From an uncultured Oscillospiraceae bacterium (lineage in GTDB: Bacteria > Bacillota > Clostridia > Oscillospirales > Oscillospiraceae): 46,946 bases of DNA. The stretch covers positions 1 to 46,946 of the forward strand of contig CAJULZ010000006.1 of NCBI GenBank assembly GCA_910587205.1. The letters are read 5' to 3'. Both the position numbers and the translations under genes were made by a program. Positions 40,002-46,893 of this stretch are shown here, one piece after another. How positions within the stretch are numbered: position 1 is the first letter of the stretch; every line of letters begins with the position of its first letter. The notes under the pieces are model-generated. The model was not told where the DNA came from. It did not search any database and worked only from the letters and a program-made list of their open reading frames with translations.

Positions 40002-42484
40002 AAAACATCCTCCTTTCCTGCGGTCCCTTCTTCGGAGGGGGCCTTTGCTTTTTCCTCGGCTTCCTGACGGTGGTACAGCTCATGCGTACCGTCCTGCAAA
40101 GCCTTTTCCTCGTCGGACATTACATAGCCGAGGGCGGTAAGCCAGGTATAAAGACCATCCAGTTTTGTCGATGCTTGGTGGGCAGGGTAAGCACCCCGGT
40201 ATCCGCTGGCCCAGTTCTCCTTCGCGCTATCATCGAACATGGCATAAATCACATTGGGAATTTGCTTCACGTCCAGGTTTTGGAATGCAGCCAGTGCCTT
40301 TTTCCCTCTCTCGGAACCATAGGCGGCCCGCTCCTCCAGACCCAGAGCTTTCTCCATGCCGTCCCGATCAGAACTCATGTAGTCAATGGTTTTCAGCACC
40401 CCAGCAATCAAAGCACCCCGAAGGATAGGTTCGGCACTCTTCTTGCCCCAGGGAAAATCTTTGATAAATGCTGCCCGCAGATTGTAGGCGACTGCGGCTT
40501 TTTCCTCCAAACTGTTCCATGCGGCCGCGATTCTTTTCTCCTTCTCGATCTGCTCCTTGGGCCGCTTGACCGGCGGGGCCTTTTTACGCTCCTGGAAAAA
40601 CTGGATCGTGCCATAGCCTTCTTCCAAATGGTAGTACAGCTGGCCGGATACCTTTTCCGGGATCAGCGGCTCCCCCTCTTTCCAATCTGCGATGTAATAC
40701 GAGTAGGCTCCCACACGTTCATACTTGTTGCTATAAGTATCATTCTGCTTAATGGCTTTTGCCTTTGCTGCCTTGAGCAGCTTTTTCACCGCTGGGAGAT
40801 TCTTCTTAACCGTTTGCCGCCGGACTTCGGCCTCCACGCTCCGGTTAAAATCTGACGTGCCAATCTTAGTCAGGCACTCGTTCCGGGCCTTGATGTCCTC
40901 GATTTGAGCCAGCTGGTCAAAGTCCGTCAATGACAGCTGCCGTTCGGACACTTCTTTCAGCGTCCCTTGGTCCAGCTCCATCATTTTGACCCGGCGGCGC
41001 ACCGTTGTTTTGGAAAAGCCGGACTTCTCTGCGATTTCCTCAATGGTGCTGCCGAGGTCAAGCATCATCTGGAAGCCCTGGGCCTGCTCATAGACCGTCA
41101 GATCGGAACGCTGCATATTTTCCAGAAGCATTGTCCGAACCTGTTCCTTTTGGTCCATTTCCGTGATAACACAGGGGACTTCGCTCAGGCCCGCCAGCTT
41201 TGCGGCGGCAAGACGCCGGTGGCCGATCACAACGGTGAAGGTTTCGTAGCTGTCGTCAGCCGGCACGACGGTCAGGTTTTGGAAAATGCCGTTGGCCTTG
41301 ATACTGTCCGCCAGCTCCGTCAGGTCCCCCAGGTCTTTCCGGGGGTTGTCCGGATGGGGAAAGAGCTTGTCCACCGGGAGTTGGGTCATAAGCTGGCTGA
41401 TCTTAGCCGGGGCTTCCTCTGTGGACTCCGCTTCGGCGGCGGGCTGGGCCTCGGGGACGCTCTCGGTATCCTCCACGGAGATTTCACCGACCGTAGGCTT
41501 GACAATCTTCACCAGCCGCGTCCGTACCATTGTCCCGCTCTCCTTGAACGCTCCTTCAGCAACTGGCTCAATGACGGCTTCGTGCGCTTCCAGGAACTCC
41601 CGGAACTCCACCGATTTCTTGTTGGTGCGGAAAAACGGGCTTTCCGATACCACGGATACCAGGATGCCGCCGGGCCGCAAAATGCTGTACGCCGTGAGAA
41701 TATGGTCAATGTCCTGCTGGCGGGAGAATGGCGGGTTCATCACAATGCGGGTCCACGGCGTTTTGATTCCGGGGTCCTTCACAAACTCCAGGAAGTCGAT
41801 GCCGGTAAGCGTTGCATACGGCTTTCCCGACAGGTGCTTTTCCATGTCCCGGTTAAGCTCCAGGCCAACCAGCTCTTTCACGCCCGCTTCATGAATGACG
41901 TCTGCCAGATCGCCCTTGCCACACTCCGGCTCCAGCACAATGCAGGTGTCGTCCAGCTCGGCCAGTTCACACATTCGCTCCGCAATGGGGCGCGGTGTCG
42001 GGAAAAACTGATTTTGCTTTTTGAGGTCGGTAATCTCCCCCGCCAGAATCACGTTGTCCAGCAGTTCGGCGGGATCGCCGTCAGCGAAAATGTGGCCCTT
42101 CGCTTTCCGGTTCCACTTGCCGCCAATGCTTTCCAGCACTTTGTTGACTGCCTGATAGGTGGCGCGGTCAAGCTGGCCCTCCGGGAGAAATAGGGTGTTG
42201 CCCTCCGTTCGGCACTTGCCGAGGATGTCCAGGATGTTGTCTGCGATCCTGTTCTTGGATGCAGGGGGCTTGGGCGCCGGTTCATCCGCTGCCTTTTCCA
42301 ATTCGGCAAGCGCACTCGATTCCCAGTCCGTCTCCTGCGTTTCGCCCTGGTCCTCAATTTCGGCACCGGGTCGGGCGTTGCTGTGGTAATACGGGCAATC
42401 CCGCTCATGGTGCAAGAACTCACAGCGTTTCCTCTCACACTCCGTTTGCAGCGGGCACCTGTCGTTAATAGGGGTAATCGCCAT
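39998..42484 (-). CDS. DNA N6-adenine methylase fused to ParB domain
   Basis: 828 residues. N-terminal Cys cluster (C10, C16, C21, C30 with HH between), then a small domain (YQAVNKVLESIGGKWNRKAKG). The methylase core has motif I VLEPECGKGDLADVI near 180 and motif IV MNPPFSRQQD near 248. After an acidic linker, a ParB/RepB domain begins (LPVDKLFPHPDNPRKD near 370, VIGHRRLAAA near 417) with an HTH (TIEEIAEKSGFSKTTVRRRV). A C-terminal part of about 250 residues is uncharacterised (QFFQERKKAPPVKRPKEQ). It may mark phage DNA and bind it specifically. The start is ATG 42484; AAAGGAG is 14 bases away, longer than usual. Confidence 0.87.
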   Translation of the reverse strand: MAITPINDRCPLQTECERKRCEFLHHERDCPYYHSNARPGAEIEDQGETQETDWESSALAELEKAADEPAPKPPASKNRIADNILDILGKCRTEGNTLFLPEGQLDRATYQAVNKVLESIGGKWNRKAKGHIFADGDPAELLDNVILAGEITDLKKQNQFFPTPRPIAERMCELAELDDTCIVLEPECGKGDLADVIHEAGVKELVGLELNRDMEKHLSGKPYATLTGIDFLEFVKDPGIKTPWTRIVMNPPFSRQQDIDHILTAYSILRPGGILVSVVSESPFFRTNKKSVEFREFLEAHEAVIEPVAEGAFKESGTMVRTRLVKIVKPTVGEISVEDTESVPEAQPAAEAESTEEAPAKISQLMTQLPVDKLFPHPDNPRKDLGDLTELADSIKANGIFQNLTVVPADDSYETFTVVIGHRRLAAAKLAGLSEVPCVITEMDQKEQVRTMLLENMQRSDLTVYEQAQGFQMMLDLGSTIEEIAEKSGFSKTTVRRRVKMMELDQGTLKEVSERQLSLTDFDQLAQIEDIKARNECLTKIGTSDFNRSVEAEVRRQTVKKNLPAVKKLLKAAKAKAIKQNDTYSNKYERVGAYSYYIADWKEGEPLIPEKVSGQLYYHLEEGYGTIQFFQERKKAPPVKRPKEQIEKEKRIAAAWNSLEEKAAVAYNLRAAFIKDFPWGKKSAEPILRGALIAGVLKTIDYMSSDRDGMEKALGLEERAAYGSERGKKALAAFQNLDVKQIPNVIYAMFDDSAKENWASGYRGAYPAHQASTKLDGLYTWLTALGYVMSDEEKALQDGTHELYHRQEAEEKAKAPSEEGTAGKEDVL

Positions 42485-42503
42485 ATTGGGGTATCAGCTC
42501 CTT

Positions 42504-43412
42504 TCAAAACAGCGTTAGTTGTCCTCCGGCCCCCTCGTTCAACAACACGGGTTCCGGTTCTGCGGGTTCCTCGATTGGCGGGGCCTCTGGTGGGTTGTCC
42601 TCCGGTGCCGGGGCCTCCTGCTCCGGCTCCTGCGGCGGTTTCATCACGCCCAGGTCCTCCAGCACCAGCTTCATCCGCTCCCATTGGATACGCGCCGCCC
42701 AGACTTCATCGTAGAATGCCGGCATCAGCCAGATTTCTTGCTCCGGCGTGGGTGAGATCAGCAGCGGGTTCCCTCCCGGGCCTACCACGGGATGAAGGAG
42801 CGAATCGCCTACCACCACATACCCGGCACAACCTAAGAGCGATAGCTGGATATAGCACATCAGCGCCGCTGTTCTATCGATGTCCTGGGCTACATAGAGA
42901 GCGTCCCGTGGGCCTCGCTTATGCCGGACCATCGTGTTCCGGGCGGCTATGAGCAGTGCCCCGGCTCCACAGCATGGGTCGTTGATACCAACCCAGCCTT
43001 TTTTCTCAATGCGGTCCTCCAGGTCAGTTACCGTGATTTCCGACATCATGCGGCAGACGTTGTACGGCGTGAAGAACTGGCCTTTCCAGTGGTCGCCCAT
43101 GTTCAGCCCCATGAACATTTCCCCAAGGAAGTCCTGATCGGGTTCATGCTCCAGGGCTTCCACCATTACGGCAAAGAGCTTCGGGAAAATCTCTTGTTCC
43201 GCTTTACTATACCGCTTGATGGTGTTGATGTACTTCTGCTCCCGTTCATCGTGCGTCGGGCCTTCCTGGTCAAAAGCGTTGGCGATTGTCGTTGCAGACA
43301 TAGCCACAAAATCGGTCCACGCCTCCCAGGAACTTTTCATACGGCACAATTCGGAAAACAATTTGGAAAACTCAACCTGGCTGTCTTTGAGAAAACGCAC
43401 TGTGCGGGCCAC
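42504..43412 (-). CDS. HsdM-like N6 methylase, catalytic motif IV not seen
   Basis: 302 residues from a GTG with AAAGGAGG 10 bases upstream. It resembles the type I M-subunit fold: FLGEMFMGLNMGDHWKGQFFTP, then the SAM motif NDPCCGAGALLIAA near residue 140, AQDIDRTAALMCYIQLSLLG and GYVVVGDSL. The expected (N/D)PP(Y/F) after it is absent; the sequence at that place is GDSLLHPVVGPGGNPLL. It may be a non-catalytic partner of the neighbouring methylase, or a SAM-binding regulator. The C-terminus is Pro/Glu-rich (PPQEPEQEAPAPEDNPPEAP). Confidence 0.8.
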   Translation of the reverse strand: MARTVRFLKDSQVEFSKLFSELCRMKSSWEAWTDFVAMSATTIANAFDQEGPTHDEREQKYINTIKRYSKAEQEIFPKLFAVMVEALEHEPDQDFLGEMFMGLNMGDHWKGQFFTPYNVCRMMSEITVTDLEDRIEKKGWVGINDPCCGAGALLIAARNTMVRHKRGPRDALYVAQDIDRTAALMCYIQLSLLGCAGYVVVGDSLLHPVVGPGGNPLLISPTPEQEIWLMPAFYDEVWAARIQWERMKLVLEDLGVMKPPQEPEQEAPAPEDNPPEAPPIEEPAEPEPVLLNEGAGGQLTLF

Positions 43413-43442
43413 CGATTCTCAGCCTCCTTTCTTGCCCTGTCA

Positions 43443-43709
43443 TTAGGAACGCTTGGGGTCAATCCTCCGAATGCCGCCCACCGTAGAAACTGCCGCCTGG
43501 GGCTGGGCTGTGCCTGTCCGTAGCAGATTCAGCACATCATTCAGATTGATAAGGGCCTTGTTCCCGGCCCATACTACGGGAACGGCGCCCTCCTTCACCA
43601 GCTGCCGGACGTAATACTCCGTGATTTCAGTATCAGGGTCCAGCGCCTTGATTTCGGCCACGATCTTCGGGGCCGTCCGCATACGCGGGATCTGTCCAGC
43701 GCCGTCCAC
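43443..43709 (-). CDS. Small HTH DNA-binding protein, possible excisionase or regulator
   Basis: 88 residues from a GTG sharing one base with the Cro-like stop. It has an AlpA/MerR-like HTH pattern (ITEYYVRQLVKEGAVPVVWAGNKALINLNDVLNLL, paraphrased). Such proteins next to Cro in Firmicute prophages act as excisionases or early regulators; which one cannot be decided here. GGAGGGACG lies upstream of the start. Confidence 0.65.
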   Translation of the reverse strand: MDGAGQIPRMRTAPKIVAEIKALDPDTEITEYYVRQLVKEGAVPVVWAGNKALINLNDVLNLLRTGTAQPQAAVSTVGGIRRIDPKRS

Positions 43710-43939
43710 TACTTCGTCCCTCCATCCGTACCGGCGGTAATTGTCTCCTGTTCCTCGTTGCCCGACAGAAGCTCGTCCACAGTTACGCCATAGAGTTTTG
43801 CGATTTTGGGAAGCATATCAGCGCGGGGCTTATTCCGGCCCGTGTCCCACATCGCAACGGTCCCGAGAGAAACACCTAAGACCTCTGCGACCTGACGCTG
43901 GAGCAAACCAGCACGCCGTCTGGCGTAGGCCATGGTCAT
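43709..43939 (-). CDS. Cro-like HTH (XRE family) repressor
   Basis: 76 residues from ATG 43939 with AAAGGAGGTG about 6-7 bases upstream; a GTG at 43948 would be three codons longer but without proper spacing. A standard XRE HTH: YARRRAGLLQRQVAEVLGVSLGTVAMWDTGRNKPRADML (paraphrased), IAKLYGVTVDELL. It is the first gene of the leftward early operon, opposite the repressor gene, so a Cro-type role is likely. It probably binds the CTAAT-N5-ATTAG sites of the switch region. Confidence 0.88.
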   Translation of the reverse strand: MTMAYARRRAGLLQRQVAEVLGVSLGTVAMWDTGRNKPRADMLPKIAKLYGVTVDELLSGNEEQETITAGTDGGTK

Positions 43940-43956
43940 GTTCAGCACCTCCTTTT

Positions 43957-43971
43957 CTAATTTGTTATTAG
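43957..43971. promoter_or_regulatory. Operator O1, CTAAT-N5-ATTAG
   Basis: CTAATTTGTTATTAG, a 5-5-5 dyad, lies between the Cro-like start and the -35 of the rightward promoter. It has the same half-sites and spacing as O2. It probably serves the repressor or Cro-like protein. Confidence 0.72.
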
Positions 43972-43978
43972 ATTTTCA

Positions 43979-44007
43979 TTGACAAAATAAGATTTAGGGA
44001 GTATCAT
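43979..44007 (+). promoter_or_regulatory. Rightward repressor promoter (Prm/Pc-like)
   Basis: TTGACA (43979-43984) and TATCAT (44002-44007) are 17 bases apart on the plus strand. The predicted start near 44014 would lead across the leftward promoter into the repressor gene at 44171. It faces the leftward promoter, so the two transcripts overlap for about 80 bases. Confidence 0.72.
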
Positions 44008-44043
44008 GTATGTACCACCAAACATAAAACGACCCTTAAACCG

Positions 44044-44063
44044 CGATTTTCGTATCAAAATCG
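44044..44063. repeat. 7-bp hairpin between the two facing immunity promoters
   Basis: CGATTTT and AAAATCG (44044-44050 and 44057-44063) form a short stem with loop CGTATC, in the overlap of the two opposing transcripts. It could pair between antisense transcripts or terminate either transcript weakly. Function not established. Confidence 0.45.
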
Positions 44064-44098
44064 GGGGTGTGGTTCTTATTTCGTCTCTGACGGTGCCC

Positions 44099-44127
44099 AT
44101 TATATCTAATTTCAAATTAGATGTCAA
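44099..44127 (-). promoter_or_regulatory. Leftward early promoter (Pr/Pe-like) with consensus elements
   Basis: On the minus strand TTGACA (44127-44122), a 17-base spacer and TATAAT (44104-44099) are both perfect consensus. The spacer is almost exactly the palindrome ATCTAATTTCAAATTAGAT. Transcription starts near 44092 and reads into the Cro-like gene. The leader is about 150 bases. Confidence 0.9.
44104..44122. promoter_or_regulatory. Operator O2 in the leftward promoter spacer
   Basis: ATCTAATTTCAAATTAGAT is a perfect 19-bp palindrome filling the spacer of the leftward promoter and touching both hexamers. Its core, CTAATTTCAAATTAG (44106-44120), has the same CTAAT-N5-ATTAG form as O1. A bound repressor would block this promoter directly. 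Confidence 0.88.
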
Positions 44128-44136
44128 TAGGAAAAT

Positions 44137-44161
44137 CTAATTTTCTCTAATTTTATTTTAG
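44137..44161. promoter_or_regulatory. Operator O3 and extra half-site before the repressor gene
   Basis: CTAATTTTATTTTAG (44147-44161) has the O1/O2 form with one mismatch (TTTAG). Another CTAATTTT lies 10 bases before it (44137-44144). O3 ends at the repressor ribosome site GGAGGG, so binding could autoregulate the repressor. Confidence 0.6.
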
Positions 44162-44170
44162 GAGGGTATT

Positions 44171-44743
44171 ATGTCGACTACCTTTTACGAGATATACCGG
44201 CACTTATGCAAAAAAGCCGGAAAGTCTGACAATGCGGTTGCTGCTGAAATTGGCCTGTCCAACAGCACCGTAACTACTTGGCGACAAGGTGCGCTCCCCC
44301 GCAGGCCAACGCTCAAGAAAGTGGCAGATTATTTTGGCGTGACGGGCGAATACTTGATGGGCACCACTATCGAGGCCCAAATTGACCTCACGGAAAGCAA
44401 GCTCGGGCATCTGCAAGCCGTTCTGGACTTTTCAGAACCAGAAGAGCAGGAAGAAGTGGAGCGCCAAATCGAGGCCCTGGAGAAAACCCATAGCGATTTG
44501 TGCGCCACCAGGGACAGCACACAAAAAAAGCCCGCCCTTACTGAAAAGGACAGGCGGGATGTGGCTAAAGATGTCAGCCGAATTATGGAGAGCTTGGAAA
44601 CCAGTGGGGACCTTATGTTTGACGGAGTTCCCATGTCCGAGGAATCAAAAGCAGCTATGGCGGCCGCTATGAGAATCGGACTGGAAGAAGCCAGAAGGAG
44701 GAACAAAACAACATACACCCCAAAGAAGTACAGAAGGGAGTAG
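44171..44743 (+). CDS. Phage repressor, XRE HTH, ImmR-like
   Basis: 190 residues. N-terminal XRE HTH (YEIYRHLCKKAGKSDNAVAAEIG, paraphrased, then NSTVTTWRQGALPRRPTLKKVADYFGV, paraphrased). A charged coiled-coil middle follows (EEQEEVERQIEALEKTHSDL). The conserved C-terminal stretch (LTEKDRRDVAKDVSRIM, then SGDLMFDGVPMSEESKAAM and TTYTPKKYR) is the hallmark of repressors paired with ImmA peptidases, as in ICEBs1. GGAGGG precedes ATG 44171. It should hold the lysogen by binding the CTAAT operators, and be cut by the adjacent peptidase upon induction. Confidence 0.9.
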   Translation: MSTTFYEIYRHLCKKAGKSDNAVAAEIGLSNSTVTTWRQGALPRRPTLKKVADYFGVTGEYLMGTTIEAQIDLTESKLGHLQAVLDFSEPEEQEEVERQIEALEKTHSDLCATRDSTQKKPALTEKDRRDVAKDVSRIMESLETSGDLMFDGVPMSEESKAAMAAAMRIGLEEARRRNKTTYTPKKYRRE

Positions 44744-44747
44744 CCCT

Positions 44748-45206
44748 ATGGATGGCAAGGCGCTTGCGGCCCGCTTGTCCAAAAAATATGAAACCAGGGA
44801 CCCGTTCCGTCTGGCGGACGAGTTAGGCTTTATCGTTGTTTCGGCTCCGTTGGTTGATATGCGGGGCTTCCAACAGCGTATCAAACGGCAGAATATTATC
44901 TATATCAACTCCGATCTGGATGCCCAGCAGCAGGATTTAGTCTGCGGGCACGAAATGGGCCACCACTTCATGCACCGGGGCCTCAATCGGATTTTTATGA
45001 ATCTCAATACCCAATTTGTCACACAGAAATTCGAGAATGAAGCGAACTTGTTTTCTCTTGAGCTGATCTACCCGGACGAGGACTTACAGCCCTTTTTGAG
45101 CCGATCAATCACGGACGCTGCCGCATACATGGGTGTATCCGTCCAACTGGCAACTTGGAGGATGCAGACTGTCCCCATCCCGGAGTATGATTGCTACGCA
45201 AGCTAA
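44748..45206 (+). CDS. immA: ImmA/IrrE-type metallopeptidase
   Basis: 152 residues starting 4 bases after the repressor stop. It has the zinc-peptidase signature HEMGH at 68-72 (in VCGHEMGHHFMHRGL) and the downstream Glu of FENEANLFSLELIYP (KFENEAN), as in ImmA/IrrE proteins. The C-terminal part (AAAYMGVSVQLATWRM) is the usual HTH-like end. ImmA cleaves ImmR in ICEBs1, so it is the probable anti-repressor switch of this phage. Followed by two hairpins that close the operon. Confidence 0.92.
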   Translation: MDGKALAARLSKKYETRDPFRLADELGFIVVSAPLVDMRGFQQRIKRQNIIYINSDLDAQQQDLVCGHEMGHHFMHRGLNRIFMNLNTQFVTQKFENEANLFSLELIYPDEDLQPFLSRSITDAAAYMGVSVQLATWRMQTVPIPEYDCYAS

Positions 45207-45226
45207 TGAAGCTGAACAACAAAAAA

Positions 45227-45260
45227 AGCCCCCTTCGGTGCTGGAACACCAAAGGGGGCT
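45227..45260 (-). terminator. Intrinsic terminator, minus strand
   Basis: AGCCCCCTT and AAGGGGGCT with GGTG/CACC and one mismatch form a strong stem with loop CTGGAA. On the minus strand it is followed by TTTTTTTGTTG. It would stop transcription entering from the right, and blocks leftward readthrough into the immunity genes. Confidence 0.8.
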
Positions 45261-45262
45261 TC

Positions 45263-45307
45263 GGGGAAGTGATAAGATTGACTGCCCTATCACTTTCCCC
45301 ATTTTAG
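45263..45307 (+). terminator. Terminator of the repressor-immA operon, plus strand
   Basis: GGGGAAGTGATA (45263-45274) pairs with TATCACTTTCCCC (45288-45300), one bulge, followed by ATTTTAG. It lies between immA and the integrase gene and separates the two units. The U-run is short. Confidence 0.65.
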
Positions 45308-45328
45308 CACAAAAATGGAGGGATTACA

Positions 45329-46756
45329 ATGGCAACTATCCAGAAACAGGGGCGGGGATACAAAATCACCGTCTCCCAGGGCCGGGACTATACTGGCAAG
45401 AAAATCCGTAAATACATGACCTGGGTACCAGAACCGGGCATGACAGAACGGCAGATCAAGAAAGAGCTGGAGCGGCAGGCCGTTCTTTTCGAGGAAAAGG
45501 TTTCGTCTGGTGCCACGGCCAACGGCTCCATGCGGTTTGCAGACTTCGCGGAGAAGTTCATGCAGGAATACGCCAAGCTCTACCTGAAGCCGAAAACCAT
45601 TGCCACCTACACCGACAATCTGCGCCGCATCAATCAGGCTATCGGCCATATCCGGCTCTGTGATCTCCGTACCGGCCATATCAACAGCTTCTACCGCAAC
45701 CTCCAGGAGAGCGGTGTCCGGAGCCGTACCACGGCGGTCTGCAAAATCGACCTCGCGGCGCAGATCGGCACCCAGCGCGGAGCTATGACCGCGTTCTCCA
45801 AGCGGGCGGGGGTCAGCCGGGCCACGATCAATCAGGCTCTGCGCGGCCAGCCGATCAACCAGGAATCCGCTGACGCCATTGCCCAGGCCGTCGGCCTTAA
45901 AACCAACAAGGCTTTCACCCTGACCACGCACTCGGAGCCGTTGGCCCCGGCCAGCGTGATTTCCTACCACCGTACATTGTCCTCCATCCTGACCCATGCA
46001 GTGAAGTGGGGATATATCCAGATCAACCCCGCTGATGCCGCAGAGAAGCCCAGCCTGGGCCAGCACGAGGCCCCCTACCTGGAGGAAGCAGACGCCCGGC
46101 GGCTCCTGGAGCTGCTTCAGGACGAGCCCATCCGCTGGCGGGCTATTATCACTTTCGATCTCCTGTCTGGACTCCGGAGGCAGGAATTTCTTGGCCTTCG
46201 CTGGCAGGACGTGGATCTGGACCAGCACACGATCACCGTTCGGCAGACCTCCAACTACCTCCCCGGCATGGGTGTCTATGTCAGCACAACCAAGTCGGCC
46301 AGCTCCACCCGCCCGCTGCTTCTCTCCACCGCTGCGGTGATGATGCTCCTGGAGTACCAGCGTTGGCAGGACGAACAGCGGCACAAGCTGGGGGACGCCT
46401 GGGAGGACCAGGACGGGCGGGTGTTCACCACGGATACCGGGGCACCCATCTTCCCTGACAGCGTGACGCAGTGGTTCAGCAAATTCATTGCCCGGTCAGG
46501 GATGCCGAAGGTCACGATCCACAGCCTGCGGCACACCTATGCTTCCCTGATGATCGCGGACGGCGCGCCCCTGGTGGTGGTTTCCAAGCAGCTGGGCCAT
46601 GCGCAGACCAGCACCACGGCGAATATCTACGCCCACGCCATAGCTTCAGCACAGGCAAAAGCCATGCAGACCCTTGACCGCTTCAACGATCTTGTCAGCC
46701 CGGAGCAAGCCACAGAAAAGCCCCTGGAGGGCAAGAAAAAAGCGGCCGGGGGATAA
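45329..46756 (+). CDS. int: Tyrosine integrase with inserted HTH domain
   Basis: 475 residues. An arm-binding N-terminus (KITVSQGRDYTGKKIRKYMTWVPEPG, paraphrased), a core-binding domain from about 68, and the catalytic domain with R283 (SGLRRQEFLGL), H398 and R401 (HSLRHTY), LGHAQTSTT, and Y434 (IYAHA). Between core-binding helices, residues about 133-200, an XRE-like HTH is inserted (MTAFSKRAGVSRATINQALRGQPINQ, paraphrased, then AQAVGLKTNKAFTLT). GGAGGG lies before ATG 45329. It sits next to the tRNA-Thr, which is the likely attachment site. Confidence 0.93.
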   Translation: MATIQKQGRGYKITVSQGRDYTGKKIRKYMTWVPEPGMTERQIKKELERQAVLFEEKVSSGATANGSMRFADFAEKFMQEYAKLYLKPKTIATYTDNLRRINQAIGHIRLCDLRTGHINSFYRNLQESGVRSRTTAVCKIDLAAQIGTQRGAMTAFSKRAGVSRATINQALRGQPINQESADAIAQAVGLKTNKAFTLTTHSEPLAPASVISYHRTLSSILTHAVKWGYIQINPADAAEKPSLGQHEAPYLEEADARRLLELLQDEPIRWRAIITFDLLSGLRRQEFLGLRWQDVDLDQHTITVRQTSNYLPGMGVYVSTTKSASSTRPLLLSTAAVMMLLEYQRWQDEQRHKLGDAWEDQDGRVFTTDTGAPIFPDSVTQWFSKFIARSGMPKVTIHSLRHTYASLMIADGAPLVVVSKQLGHAQTSTTANIYAHAIASAQAKAMQTLDRFNDLVSPEQATEKPLEGKKKAAGG

Positions 46757-46804
46757 CCCGCCCGACCGCAAAATGTGTATTGTTCCGTATCTTCTTGTAG
46801 AATT

Positions 46805-46826
46805 GGACGCTAAACGGACGCTAAAA
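46805..46826. repeat. Tandem 11-bp repeats, probable integrase arm-type sites
   Basis: GGACGCTAAAC (46805-46815) is followed directly by GGACGCTAAAA (46816-46826). Direct repeats of this size between int and a tRNA-borne attachment site are typical arm-type binding sites of the integrase N-terminal domain. Confidence 0.65.
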
Positions 46827-46853
46827 CCGATTTTCACCCCAACCCGCAGAAAT

Positions 46854-46893
46854 AAGAAAAGCCTTGTACCCGTTGTGGCACAAGGCTTTTCTT
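46854..46893. terminator. Bidirectional terminator between int and tRNA-Thr
   Basis: AAGAAAAGCCTTGT (46854-46867) and ACAAGGCTTTTCTT (46880-46893) are exact complements with a 12-base loop. T-runs occur on both strands. It ends directly at the tRNA 3' end, so it terminates the tRNA on the minus strand and int on the plus strand. It probably belongs to the conserved attachment block. Confidence 0.85.

Noticed and set aside
46747..46785. Hairpin just after the integrase stop as the int terminator
   Set aside because: The GCGG/CCGC and CGGG/CCCG pairs are interrupted and no U-run follows; the perfect hairpin at 46854-46893 is a better terminator.
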